From positions 81,362 through 105,821 of the forward strand of contig DLMZ01000031.1 in assembly GCA_002479415.1 (NCBI GenBank): 24,460 bases of DNA. The letters run 5' to 3'. The DNA is from Firmicutes bacterium UBA7523. Its GTDB lineage: Bacteria > Bacillota > Dethiobacteria > Dethiobacterales > Dethiobacteraceae. The position numbers and the translations under genes were made by a program. Below the pieces are notes generated by a model. That model had not been told where the DNA came from and made no database searches. It was given only the letters and a program-made list of their open reading frames with translations. Numbering within the stretch: position 1 is the stretch's first letter; the number at the start of each line of letters is the position of its first letter. Shown piece after piece: positions 7,739 to 16,480 of this stretch.

Positions 7739-9313
7739 ATGAAAAAAATTGTACTTTTTACCTTGCTTGTTTTCTTTTCACAGATATATTCGGGGATCGC
7801 TGCTGCTCAGGAGACTGCTCGGGTAGGCTTATTTTACAGCAGCGAATTACGCACAAATGCCGTTCTACTATGGGCTGAATTTATTAATCAGCAGGGAATG
7901 GATGCTTATTTAAGGAATGCCGATATTCCTGTAAGCTATACACAAGCCGGTTTTAGACCTCTAAATCAATCCCTCTCTCTGGTGCAAGTAGGTGCCGGGT
8001 CAACAGCGTCGGAGACACTGCAATCGGCCAGGAATGCTAAGGGATTAGGCTATAAAGCTTATTTGGTTTACAGAGAAGACGGGACGTCCTTCCCCTATAA
8101 GGTTTGGGTCGAAGGAATTGAAGCCGCAGTTAAGGCTGCACACTATCCATCTGCCTTTGCGGTTCACACTCAGAGCAATATGCTGCTTCTAAATGATGAC
8201 ACTAATGCTGATGTAGGCTTATTAACAGATGGACGTGTTCCTTTGTTGCTGACGCCGCGCGGAGGGGTAACAAAAGTAACTGTATCCGAACGGTCAGCGC
8301 GCAACTTTGAAGGAGCTTTTGAACTCACTGTAAGCGGCGGAAAAATAGCCGTAGTGAACTTGCCTGGCATAGAGCAGTATGTTTTTGGTGTTGTACCTTA
8401 TGAAATGAGTGATTATTGGCCTTTGGAGGCACTGAAAGCACAGGCGGTCGCCGCCCGCTCCTACGCTTATGTTAATCAAAATAAGCATAGAGCCTTGGGT
8501 TTTGGCGTATGCGATTCTCCGGCTTGCTGCCAGAAGTACGATGGGTACAATGCTGGGTTTATTAACAGCAAGCGCGCTGTGGAAGAAACTGTAGGTAAAT
8601 TGGCTCGTCATAACGGCAATGTAGCGCAGCTGTACTATCATTCAAACAGTGGGGGTTATACGGAGAATTCGGAGGATGTATGGTCGGCTTCGTTGCCGTA
8701 TACTCGTGCTACTCCCGACCCGTACTCTGTCAATGAATCTCTTCTTATTCATCTTGCTTCTCGGTCAAGCACCGGTTCTCAATTTCCAGCCAAATGGGTA
8801 TATTCGTTCTCCCGGCAGGAGGTTGAGGACTTGCTTAGCAATGCCGGTGTTAATATAGGGACATTACTGGAAATACGCTCAACAAATCAATCTGCGGGCG
8901 GCCGTCACCTGGAAATCTTGTTTCGCGGTACCGCAGGTGAGCATACAATTAGCCGCGCGCAAACACGAACCTTCTTTGGCCTCCCCAGCAGCTTGTACAA
9001 TATAATTTCAGCGCAGCAGCGTGTTCATGTTTTGGGAGCTAACGGCCCTATTAAGGAGGCTTTTATCGGGGAAGTCTATGCGGCTGTCCCTGGCGGTGCT
9101 GTGAAAGCAGCAACCTCCTCTGACAATGTGGTGTTAAGCAACGGCAGCAGAAGCAGAACGGTTTCAAAGGCTTCCAGCGGCTTTGCTTTTGACGGGCGAG
9201 GCTGGGGGCATGGAGTGGGCATGTCCCAGTGGGGCGCTTATGAAATGGCTAAGCAAGGGCATACTTACGAAGAAATATTAAAATATTATTTTAGTGGTAT
9301 TTCAATTGACTAA
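7739..9313 (+). CDS. SpoIID/LytB-domain cell-wall protein
   Basis: A 524-residue exported protein. Residues 1-24 form a signal peptide (MKKIVLFTLL with a cleavage site near AAAQE). An N-terminal region of about 170 residues contains a weak SPOR-like stretch. The SpoIID domain then begins: GVVPYEM with the catalytic-type Glu222, ALKAQAVAARSYA, a CCQKYDGY stretch, and the closing GRGWGHGVGMSQWGA signature. SpoIID proteins are peptidoglycan lytic transglycosylases that act on denuded glycan during engulfment; LytB relatives modify amidase activity. I take the ATG at 7739 behind GGGGGTGG because it opens the signal peptide; the ATG at 7700 would put 13 polar residues before it. Its place in the ruv-que run is typical, so it may not be the sporulation-locus spoIID itself. 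Confidence 0.87.
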   Translation: MKKIVLFTLLVFFSQIYSGIAAAQETARVGLFYSSELRTNAVLLWAEFINQQGMDAYLRNADIPVSYTQAGFRPLNQSLSLVQVGAGSTASETLQSARNAKGLGYKAYLVYREDGTSFPYKVWVEGIEAAVKAAHYPSAFAVHTQSNMLLLNDDTNADVGLLTDGRVPLLLTPRGGVTKVTVSERSARNFEGAFELTVSGGKIAVVNLPGIEQYVFGVVPYEMSDYWPLEALKAQAVAARSYAYVNQNKHRALGFGVCDSPACCQKYDGYNAGFINSKRAVEETVGKLARHNGNVAQLYYHSNSGGYTENSEDVWSASLPYTRATPDPYSVNESLLIHLASRSSTGSQFPAKWVYSFSRQEVEDLLSNAGVNIGTLLEIRSTNQSAGGRHLEILFRGTAGEHTISRAQTRTFFGLPSSLYNIISAQQRVHVLGANGPIKEAFIGEVYAAVPGGAVKAATSSDNVVLSNGSRSRTVSKASSGFAFDGRGWGHGVGMSQWGAYEMAKQGHTYEEILKYYFSGISID

Positions 9314-9333
9314 TTGTAAACAAGGTGGTTCTA

Positions 9334-10359
9334 TTGCAGCTTAATGATTTTGATTTTTGCCTTCCCGATGATTTGATTGCTCAGGAGCCGCTGCCAGAGA
9401 GAGAGTCTTCCCGCCTTCTTGTGCTTAATCGGAAGACAGGGGAAGTTCTCCATCGCAGCTTCCCGGATATATTCTCATATTTGCATGCAGGAGATGCCCT
9501 TGTGTTAAATGACACAAGGGTTATTCCTGCCCGTCTGCTTGGACAAAAAAAAGGAAGCGGCGGTTTAGCTGAAATATTATTGCTGCACCGCCGCAGTGCC
9601 ACATCCTGGGAGGCATTGGTCCGCCCCGGCAGGAGATTGCGTGTTGGAGCTGAGATAATTTTCGGCAACGGAGAGCTAAAAGCAGTGGTAATGCAGGAAC
9701 TTGCCGAAGGACGGCGACTTGTGGAATTTAGCTTCGATGGTATTTTTGAAGAAATTCTGGATCGGTTGGGTGAGATGCCTTTACCGCCTTATATAAAGAA
9801 AAGGCTGGTTGACCGTGAACGGTATCAAACAGTTTATGCCCGAGAAGAGGGTTCGGCCGCCGCACCTACTGCAGGACTGCACTTTACTTCTGAACTGCTG
9901 GAGGAAGCAAAAAGAAAAGGGGTTAGTATAGTATTTCTAACTCTTCATGTCGGCCTGGGAACCTTCCGCCCTGTACAGGTAAATGATATTCACCAGCACC
10001 GTATGCATAGTGAATATTACCAGCTGTCTCCAGAAGCTGCAGACGAACTAAACAGCTGCAGGCAAAAGGGCGGCAGGCTATTTGCCGTTGGCACCACGTC
10101 ATGCCGTGTTTTAGAATCTCTAGCCGATTCCTCTGGCGTGGTACATGCCGGCTCCGGCTGGACTGATATATTTATCTATCCCGGCTACCGATTTAAGGCT
10201 GTAGATGTTCTATTAACCAATTTTCACTTGCCTAAATCTACATTGCTAATGCTAGTCTCAGCTTTTGCCGGCCAGGAAAATGTTTTAAATGCTTATGATG
10301 AGGCTGTAGGTGAGAGATATCGTTTTTTTAGCTTTGGAGACGCAATGCTGATTATTTAG
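9334..10359 (+). CDS. queA: S-adenosylmethionine:tRNA ribosyltransferase-isomerase QueA
   Basis: A 341-residue enzyme that transfers and isomerises the ribosyl group of SAM onto preQ1 in tRNA to make epoxyqueuosine. Family signatures include DFDFCLPDDLIAQ at the N-terminus, LNDTRVIPARLLG, PLPPYIKK, AAPTAGLHFT and LTLHVGLGTFRPV. The most likely start is TTG at 9334, 5 bases after AAGGTGG and giving the family N-terminus; GTG at 9325 lies inside that ribosome site and would add three residues. It follows the SpoIID gene by about 20 bases and precedes tgt. Confidence 0.94.
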   Translation: MQLNDFDFCLPDDLIAQEPLPERESSRLLVLNRKTGEVLHRSFPDIFSYLHAGDALVLNDTRVIPARLLGQKKGSGGLAEILLLHRRSATSWEALVRPGRRLRVGAEIIFGNGELKAVVMQELAEGRRLVEFSFDGIFEEILDRLGEMPLPPYIKKRLVDRERYQTVYAREEGSAAAPTAGLHFTSELLEEAKRKGVSIVFLTLHVGLGTFRPVQVNDIHQHRMHSEYYQLSPEAADELNSCRQKGGRLFAVGTTSCRVLESLADSSGVVHAGSGWTDIFIYPGYRFKAVDVLLTNFHLPKSTLLMLVSAFAGQENVLNAYDEAVGERYRFFSFGDAMLII

Positions 10360-10376
10360 TTAAATATAACTGGAAA

Positions 10377-10393
10377 GCATAGTTAGACTATGC
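10377..10393 (+). other. Short hairpin just before the tgt ribosome site
   Basis: GCATAGT (10377-10383) pairs perfectly with ACTATGC (10387-10393) around a 3-nt loop, ending 3 bases before GGAGAGG of tgt. It has no T tract. It may stabilise the queA-tgt transcript or tune tgt translation. It does not have the features of a preQ1 riboswitch. Confidence 0.4.
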
Positions 10394-10408
10394 CATGGAG
10401 AGGTGCTT

Positions 10409-11524
10409 ATGTCCATTCAATATACTTTACAAAAAGAATGTTCTCGAACAGGTGCCAGAGCGGGAATTTTGCACACTCCCCACGGGGACGTGCCTACCCC
10501 GGTGTTTATGCCCGTGGGGACACAGGCTACAGTAAAAACAATGAGCCCAGAAGAGCTCAAAGATATCGGTGCAAATATTATTCTCAGCAATACATACCAT
10601 CTCTATTTGCGGCCAGGCCATGAATTGGTTCGTGAAGCAGGCGGACTCCATAAGTTTATGAACTGGGATCGGTCAATTCTCACAGACAGCGGCGGATTTC
10701 AAGTATTTAGCCTGGGGCCGCTGCGTAAGATAAAAGAAGATGGGGTTACTTTTCGTTCTCATCTGGACGGCTCGGAACATTTCCTTGGTCCGGAAAAGGC
10801 AATGGAGATACAGGAGGCGTTGGGAGCCGATGTTATTATGGCTTTTGATGAATGCGCTCCTTACCCGGCCGATCGTCATTATATTAAGGATTCCTTGGAA
10901 CGCACATCCCGCTGGGCGGAACGCTGCTTAAAAGCGCAAACTCGTAAAGACCAGGCACTATTTGCCATTATTCAAGGAGGCATGTATCCCGATTTGCGTC
11001 GTGAGAGTGCCAGTCAATTAGTCCCAATGGATTTTCCCGGTTATGCGGTTGGTGGCCTTAGCGTGGGAGAGCCTGCTGAATTAATGTACGAAATGTTGGA
11101 TGCCACTATCCCCTTGCTTCCCGTAAATAAGCCGCGTTATTTGATGGGAGTGGGAACCGCCGATTACCTTATTGAAGGCGTGTATCGCGGAGCAGATATG
11201 TTTGACTGTGTTTTGCCTACCCGCATTGCCCGTAACGGAACGGTCTTAACTAGTGACGGATATTTGACTGTACGGAACAAGCCGTATGCCGACGATTTTA
11301 GACCTCTTGAAGAAGGGTGTAACTGCTATGCCTGCAGAAACTACTCCCGAGCTTATATCAGGCATTTAATAAAAGCCAATGAAATTTTCGGTTATCGCTT
11401 AACTACCTATCACAATCTTTATATGCTTGTCCGTTTTATGTCACAGATAAGGGAAAGTATCTTAAACGATACCTTTCCCGAGCTATATCAAGAATTTGTC
11501 GCCCGATTCGGGCAAAAAAAGTAA
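10409..11524 (+). CDS. tgt: tRNA-guanine transglycosylase
   Basis: A 371-residue enzyme that exchanges guanine-34 for preQ1 in GUN-anticodon tRNAs, the entry step of tRNA queuosine formation. The TIM-barrel signatures are complete: DSGGFQVFSL with D93, the base-binding FDEC segment, nucleophile D266 in FDCVLPTR, and the zinc site C304-x-C306-x2-C309 with H335. The ATG at 10409 follows GGAGAGG; a GTG two codons upstream sits in that ribosome site. yajC, which often follows tgt, is absent and the next gene is htpG after about 250 bases. Confidence 0.95.
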   Translation: MSIQYTLQKECSRTGARAGILHTPHGDVPTPVFMPVGTQATVKTMSPEELKDIGANIILSNTYHLYLRPGHELVREAGGLHKFMNWDRSILTDSGGFQVFSLGPLRKIKEDGVTFRSHLDGSEHFLGPEKAMEIQEALGADVIMAFDECAPYPADRHYIKDSLERTSRWAERCLKAQTRKDQALFAIIQGGMYPDLRRESASQLVPMDFPGYAVGGLSVGEPAELMYEMLDATIPLLPVNKPRYLMGVGTADYLIEGVYRGADMFDCVLPTRIARNGTVLTSDGYLTVRNKPYADDFRPLEEGCNCYACRNYSRAYIRHLIKANEIFGYRLTTYHNLYMLVRFMSQIRESILNDTFPELYQEFVARFGQKK

Positions 11525-11615
11525 AAGGTGCAAAAGTTGCTGGTGATTATTCCTGGTATTTTTTTGATGATGTATTAACCGAAAGATGATAAAAAGCTTT
11601 GCTATGGTTGAATTC

Positions 11616-11644
11616 TTGACATTTAAAATAAAATATGGTATTAA
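11616..11644 (+). promoter_or_regulatory. Sigma-A promoter of htpG
   Basis: A perfect TTGACA (11616-11621), a 17-nt spacer and TATTAA (11639-11644). The expected start of transcription is around 11650, so the CIRCE operator begins within the first few transcribed bases. Confidence 0.85.
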
Positions 11645-11654
11645 AAAAGTGAGG

Positions 11655-11681
11655 TTAGCACTCGTGGGGCGAGAGTGCTAA
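11655..11681 (+). promoter_or_regulatory. CIRCE operator (HrcA binding site)
   Basis: TTAGCACTC, nine bases, then GAGTGCTAA: an exact match to the CIRCE inverted repeat recognised by the heat-shock repressor HrcA. It lies just past the -10 element, in the normal position for repression, 92 bases before the htpG start. Confidence 0.95.
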
Positions 11682-11710
11682 TATCTGAATAATTGCATAA
11701 ATAAAAAGAG

Positions 11711-11742
11711 ACGCACAGGGTTGCCGCCCCGCCCTTGTGCGT
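11711..11742 (+). other. GC-rich stem-loop in the htpG 5' untranslated region
   Basis: ACGCACAGGG (11711-11720) pairs with CCCTTGTGCGT (11732-11742) with a single bulged base, around an 11-nt loop. No T tract follows, and the htpG ribosome site is 14 bases downstream. It is probably an mRNA-stabilising or temperature-sensitive leader element; I see no attenuator partner. Confidence 0.55.
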
Positions 11743-11773
11743 TCAATTTACTTGCAGGAAGGGAGATAACGCT

Positions 11774-13648
11774 TTGGCTAAGAAACAATTTAAAGCAGAA
11801 TCAAAACGGTTGTTGGACTTGATGATTAACTCGGTTTATACGCATAAGGAGATATTTTTACGGGAACTTATATCAAACGCCAGTGACGCCATAGATAAAA
11901 TTTATTATAGGGCGTTGACAGATAATACCTTGAGCTTTGACAAAAGCCGTTATTACATCAAAGTTGTCGCCGATAAAGAAAAGAGAACATTAACAATTTC
12001 TGACACCGGTATCGGGATGAATAAAGAAGAGTTAGAGACCAACCTGGGGATTATAGCAAAAAGCGGCTCCCTGTCTTATAAGCAAGAGCACGAAGCCCAG
12101 GACGGCCATGAAATAATCGGGCAATTCGGTGTCGGCTTTTATTCCGCTTTTATGGTTGCCGATGAGGTTACGGTCATCAGCAGAGCTCTTGGTAGCAGTG
12201 ACGCTTATAAATGGGAGTCTAAAGGTGCCGACGGTTATTCAATTGAACCGTGGGAGAAAGATACGGTTGGGACAGATATAAAACTAAGAGTTAAAGAAAA
12301 TACCGAAGACGAAAACTATGATGAATTCTTGGATGAGTATAATCTTAAGTCTATAATTAAAAAATACTCTAATTTTATCAGATATCCCATTAAAATGGAC
12401 ATAACCGGCAGAAGGCTGAAAGAGGGCAGTGAAGAAGAATATGAGGATTATACAGAAGAGCAGATAACTAACAGCATGGTGCCTATCTGGAAGAAGAATA
12501 AAAGCGAATTGAAGCCGGAAGACTACGAAAACTTTTACCAAGAAAAGCATTATGGTTTTGACAAGCCGTTAAAACACGTCCATATTAATGCCGAAGGCGC
12601 AGTCAACTACAACGCTATATTATTTATACCTGAAAATATACCTTATGACTTTTATGCCAGAGAATATGAAAAAGGGCTTGAGTTGTATTCTAGCGGCGTA
12701 TTAATTATGAATAACTGTGCGGATTTGTTGCCTGACTATTTCAGCTTTGTAAAAGGAATGGTTGATTCAGAAGACCTATCCTTAAATATTTCCAGAGAAA
12801 TGCTACAGCATGACAGGCAGCTGAAGCTTATTGCCAAGAACATTAAAGCCAAAATAAAAAATGAACTTGAAAATATGCTGAAGAATGAAAGGGAAAAATA
12901 CGAATCATTTTTTAAGTCCTTTGGCAAGCAGTTGAAATTCGGCGTATACAGTGACTTTGGTCGTAATAAAGATTTTCTCCAAGAATTACTTATGTTTCAC
13001 TCTTCTAAAGAGAAGAAACTTGCCACCCTTGATGAGTACATTTCCAGGATGCCGGAAGAACAAAAATATATTTATTATGCGGCCGGGAAATCCATCGAAA
13101 GAATCGAAAAGCTGCCGCACGCTGAAGCGGTAGCGGACAAGGGGTATGAAATATTCTATCTTACAGAAGATATTGACGAATTTGCCATCAAAATGATGAT
13201 GAAGTACAAAGAAAAGGAATTTCGTTCGGTATCAGGCGGCGATTTAGGCTTGGAAAATGAAGACAGCCCAGATGAACAGCTTGAGGATACCTCGGAGTTG
13301 TTTGAACAGATGAAGCAGCACCTGTCCGGCAAGGTTAAAGATGTCCGAGCTTCCAAACGGTTAAAAAGTCATCCTGTATGCCTTTCAACCGAAGGTGATA
13401 TTACCATCGAAATGGAGAAAACGCTTAGCTCAATGCCTAACCAGCAGGGAATCAAAGCAGAAAAAGTATTGGAAGTTAACGTTAACCACAATGTATACAA
13501 AGCACTGCAAGAAGCCTACAATAACGACAAGGACAAATTCAAACTCTTCACCGACTTATTGTATAACCAGTCGCTACTGATAGAAGGTCTGCCTGTCCAA
13601 GACCCTGTAGAGTTTACAAATAACATCTGCAGGGTGATGCTAGGCTAA
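11774..13648 (+). CDS. htpG: Hsp90-family chaperone HtpG
   Basis: A 624-residue bacterial Hsp90. The N-terminal GHKL ATPase has E31, N35 and D38 in FLRELISNASDAIDK, the DTGIGM loop, and the lid motif GQFGVGFYSAF. The middle domain has SLNISREMLQ with the conserved Arg, and a C-terminal dimerisation domain ends the protein. The start is TTG at 11774, 8 bases after AGGAAGGGAG, giving MAKKQFKAESKRLLDLMINS as in clostridial homologues. HtpG is an ATP-driven cytosolic dimer that remodels client proteins. It is monocistronic, with its own CIRCE-controlled promoter and a downstream terminator. The gene is more AT-rich than the ruv-que genes. Confidence 0.95.
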   Translation: MAKKQFKAESKRLLDLMINSVYTHKEIFLRELISNASDAIDKIYYRALTDNTLSFDKSRYYIKVVADKEKRTLTISDTGIGMNKEELETNLGIIAKSGSLSYKQEHEAQDGHEIIGQFGVGFYSAFMVADEVTVISRALGSSDAYKWESKGADGYSIEPWEKDTVGTDIKLRVKENTEDENYDEFLDEYNLKSIIKKYSNFIRYPIKMDITGRRLKEGSEEEYEDYTEEQITNSMVPIWKKNKSELKPEDYENFYQEKHYGFDKPLKHVHINAEGAVNYNAILFIPENIPYDFYAREYEKGLELYSSGVLIMNNCADLLPDYFSFVKGMVDSEDLSLNISREMLQHDRQLKLIAKNIKAKIKNELENMLKNEREKYESFFKSFGKQLKFGVYSDFGRNKDFLQELLMFHSSKEKKLATLDEYISRMPEEQKYIYYAAGKSIERIEKLPHAEAVADKGYEIFYLTEDIDEFAIKMMMKYKEKEFRSVSGGDLGLENEDSPDEQLEDTSELFEQMKQHLSGKVKDVRASKRLKSHPVCLSTEGDITIEMEKTLSSMPNQQGIKAEKVLEVNVNHNVYKALQEAYNNDKDKFKLFTDLLYNQSLLIEGLPVQDPVEFTNNICRVMLG

Positions 13649-13660
13649 CAAGCTTATCTT

Positions 13661-13698
13661 ATCCCGTTCTCTGCGGCAATAGAGTACGGGATTTTTTT
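13661..13698 (+). terminator. Rho-independent terminator of htpG
   Basis: ATCCCGTTCTCT (13661-13672) pairs with AGAGTACGGGAT (13681-13692) with one mismatch, followed by a run of seven T. Confidence 0.9.
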
Positions 13699-13832
13699 AT
13701 TTAAATAAATTCTAATTCGTATATATCTAGAGCTGCGATAATATCTAGGATATGCCATGACTATATTAGCTAGAATTTATCAGGGCACAGATGGGCATAA
13801 TTTATATTAAGTACATATAAGGAGATGGTGCT

Positions 13833-14762
13833 GTGCGAAGGTACGCTACATATCTGTTGGTATTGCTTTTAATACTGTCTGCCGGCTGTATAAGAAGAGC
13901 TGCTCCGGATCCAGAGCAGCAAGGGACAATAAGGGAAAACATTTTTCTTTACTATGGCAGTGAAGGCAATGAAAAACTAATCGGTGAAGAAAGGGAGATT
14001 GCTTACCGTGAGGGAGAAGATAAATATGAGGCAGCCCTCATAGAGCTTATTAATGGGCCTAATAATCAAGCTCTTAAAGCGAATATCCCCGAAAATACCG
14101 AAGTGTATGGAACAATCAAGCAAAATGAGAACATAATAGTAAATTTAAGTAATAGCTTTCATAATTTTGGAGGAAGTATCGCAGAGATAGTTGCTGTAGG
14201 TTCTATTGTAAACACGCTGACACAGTTTACGGAAATACAAAGAGTAAAGATATTGGTTGAGGGTGAGGAATATATTGGCCCGTCTGGGGAACCTCGCGGA
14301 TTCATGGAAGCCTTCGATCAGGCTACGGAAGATACTGATACGGAGGTAATCCTTTACTTTGCAGGTGCCGACGCTTTATACGTGGTGCCGGAAAAGAGAG
14401 CTATCAGTATTCCGCCAGGCGCAACCATGGAAGATACTTTAATGCTGGTGCTTGAAGAATTGATAAAGGGCCCTGAAACTTCGAATTTAAGCAGGACAAT
14501 TCCCTCGGAGGTAAAAGTCCAATCAATATCCATTGATGAAAACACAGCAAATGTTGATTTCTCTCAGGAAATGCATACTAACCACTGGGGAGGGGCATCA
14601 GGGGAATCAATGACTATAAACTCCGTAGTTAATACTCTAACAGAGTTTGAAGGTATCAAACAAGTGAAAATGACTGTGGCAAGCCAGCCCATGAATATTG
14701 AACACGCAGTCTTAGAAGAACCTGTCCCACGTAATGAAGACATTATTCAGCATGAAGCATAG
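13833..14762 (+). CDS. Lipoprotein with two GerMN domains
   Basis: A 309-residue secreted lipoprotein. Residues 1-18 form a short signal peptide ending LSAGC, with C19 as the lipidated residue. Two GerMN (Germane) domains follow, about residues 36-145 and 168-290. Each contains a block with LIxGP, a strand pair ending in VN or VDF, and the conserved SIVNTLTQF or SVVNTLTEF helix. GerM of B. subtilis carries the same pair and acts in sporulation and germination peptidoglycan work; the exact role here is inferred. Start is GTG at 13833 behind AAGGAGATGG. The 131 bases upstream hold the repeat ATATCTAG twice and a CATAATTT that resembles a sigma-E -10, but no confident promoter. Confidence 0.86.
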   Translation: MRRYATYLLVLLLILSAGCIRRAAPDPEQQGTIRENIFLYYGSEGNEKLIGEEREIAYREGEDKYEAALIELINGPNNQALKANIPENTEVYGTIKQNENIIVNLSNSFHNFGGSIAEIVAVGSIVNTLTQFTEIQRVKILVEGEEYIGPSGEPRGFMEAFDQATEDTDTEVILYFAGADALYVVPEKRAISIPPGATMEDTLMLVLEELIKGPETSNLSRTIPSEVKVQSISIDENTANVDFSQEMHTNHWGGASGESMTINSVVNTLTEFEGIKQVKMTVASQPMNIEHAVLEEPVPRNEDIIQHEA

Positions 14763-14775
14763 TTTTTTTGGAATT

Positions 14776-14800
14776 AAGGAGCTGCTCTGCAGCTCCTTTT
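14776..14800 (+). terminator. Terminator between the GerMN gene and the FAD/Rieske gene
   Basis: AAGGAGCTGC (14776-14785) pairs perfectly with GCAGCTCCTT (14789-14798) around a 3-nt loop, and the T run continues to 14800. The next gene's GGAGG begins at 14801, right against the terminator. The arms recur after the following gene. Confidence 0.8.
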
Positions 14801-14812
14801 GGAGGTAAAAAA

Positions 14813-16360
14813 ATGAATTCAAATAGTTTAAAAGACATTGGTTTTGAAACGCCGCCTCGACCTTACTGGATGTCGTCTACTCCTCCCTCAAATTACCCTG
14901 CTTTGGACAAAGACATTAAAGCAGATGCTGTAATTATTGGCGGAGGTATTGTCGGTATTACACTAGGGTATTTATTGAAAAAGGAAGGGCTGAGAGTAGC
15001 GATTATCGAGGCCGGCCACATAGTCCAGGGGGCGACCGGACATACAACTGCCAAGATTACTTCTCAGCATGACCTTGTATATGACAAGTTAATAAAGCAG
15101 CATGGGAAAGAAAAAGCTCAGCAGTATGCTGAAGCAAATGAATATGCCATTAAATTTATCGAAGAATTAGTTGGTGATAAAAAGATTGATTGTGATTTTT
15201 CCAAAGAATCAGCCTTTGTATATACGCAATCCGATGAATATATTCAAAAAATCAAAAATGAGGTTGATGCAGCGGCAAGCCTTGGTAATAAAGCATCTTT
15301 TGCGGAAAAGCTGCCTTTGCCTTTTGATATTAAGGCAGCCGTGCGTTTCGACAATCAAGCTCAGTTTCATCCACGCAAGTATTTACTGGAACTTGCAAAA
15401 GATATCCCAGGGGATAACAGCTTTATTTTCGAGCAATCCCGTGCTGTGAAATTTCATGAAGGAAATTCGGCAACTGTAATTACGGAGAATGGACATAGGG
15501 TTACTGCCGAAAATATGATAATAGCCTCACATTTTCCCGCATATGGCGGCAACGGATATTACTTTGCCAGGATGTACCCTGAAAGATCTTATGCCATAGG
15601 CCTGAAGGTAAAAGAAAAATTCCCAGGAGGCATGTATATAACGGCAGAGCAACCTGCCAGATCACTGCGATATACCCCTTACCAAGATGGAGAGTTAATA
15701 ATTGTAGGAGGGGAGCATCATAAAACGGGGCAAGGGCCTAATACAAATATCCACTATGAAAACCTGATAAGCTTCGCTTCCGATATTTATGAAGTTATTG
15801 ACATACCCTTTAGATGGTCTACTCAGGATTACACAACCTTGGACGATGTGCCATATGTAGGCAATATCACCGCAAATAGCTCCAACATATATATAGCCAC
15901 AGGCTTCAAAAAATGGGGAATGTCAAACGGGACTGCCTCTGCAATCCTTATAAAAGACTTAATTGTAAAAGGAGAAAGCCCCTGGGTTCCCGTTTATGAA
16001 CCCTCAAGATTTAAAGCAGACCCTATGATAAAAAACTTTGCCACAACTAATGTTGATGTAGCAAAGCATTTAATAGGAGATAAACTGAAGCCCCTCCCCA
16101 AAGATATTGATATAGCTCTCGGGGAAGCAAAGGTTGTTGCGCATGACGGTAAAAAGGTTGGTCTTTATAAAGACAAAAACGGGAAAATCCATGTGGTTGA
16201 GCCTGTTTGCACTCATATGGGCTGTGACCTTTCCTGGAATGCAGCGGAGCTGTCCTGGGATTGTCCATGCCACGGCTCAAGGTTTACTTACGAAGGCGAT
16301 ATAATAGAAGGCCCTGCCCTTAAATCCCTGAGAACGGATGATCTTAGATTCAATCCTTAA
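14813..16360 (+). CDS. FAD-dependent oxidoreductase with C-terminal Rieske domain (YhfW-like)
   Basis: A 515-residue fusion. Residues about 37-400 form a DAO-type FAD oxidoreductase beginning with the dinucleotide fold DAVIIGGGIVGITLGYLL (glycines 43-48) and containing GATGHTTAKIT and a C-terminal YIATGFKKWGMSNG segment. A Rieske [2Fe-2S] domain follows with ligands C466, H468, C484 and H487 (CTH and CPCH). The same arrangement is found in B. subtilis YhfW and related proteins, whose substrate is unknown. The start at 14813 has GGAGG seven bases upstream. It is flanked on both sides by near-identical hairpins and appears to be transcribed alone, though I see no clear promoter in the 50 bases upstream. 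No signal peptide, so cytosolic. Confidence 0.88.
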   Translation: MNSNSLKDIGFETPPRPYWMSSTPPSNYPALDKDIKADAVIIGGGIVGITLGYLLKKEGLRVAIIEAGHIVQGATGHTTAKITSQHDLVYDKLIKQHGKEKAQQYAEANEYAIKFIEELVGDKKIDCDFSKESAFVYTQSDEYIQKIKNEVDAAASLGNKASFAEKLPLPFDIKAAVRFDNQAQFHPRKYLLELAKDIPGDNSFIFEQSRAVKFHEGNSATVITENGHRVTAENMIIASHFPAYGGNGYYFARMYPERSYAIGLKVKEKFPGGMYITAEQPARSLRYTPYQDGELIIVGGEHHKTGQGPNTNIHYENLISFASDIYEVIDIPFRWSTQDYTTLDDVPYVGNITANSSNIYIATGFKKWGMSNGTASAILIKDLIVKGESPWVPVYEPSRFKADPMIKNFATTNVDVAKHLIGDKLKPLPKDIDIALGEAKVVAHDGKKVGLYKDKNGKIHVVEPVCTHMGCDLSWNAAELSWDCPCHGSRFTYEGDIIEGPALKSLRTDDLRFNP

Positions 16361-16368
16361 ATAGATTT

Positions 16369-16397
16369 AGGAGCTGCAAATGCAGCTCCTTTCCTTT
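16369..16397 (+). terminator. Terminator after the FAD/Rieske gene
   Basis: AGGAGCTGCA (16369-16378) pairs with TGCAGCTCCT (16381-16390), followed by an interrupted T run. The arms are nearly the same as in the terminator before the gene. Confidence 0.75.
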
Positions 16398-16480
16398 ATA
16401 CTATACGTAACTTTTATCATATTAAAGGTAATTTACTATATTTGTAGAATCAAGCAACATTAACACAAGGGGTGATAAAT

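Noticed and set aside
10377..10393. preQ1 riboswitch before tgt
   Set aside because: Only a short hairpin is present; the A-rich tail and pseudoknot partner of preQ1 aptamers are not visible.
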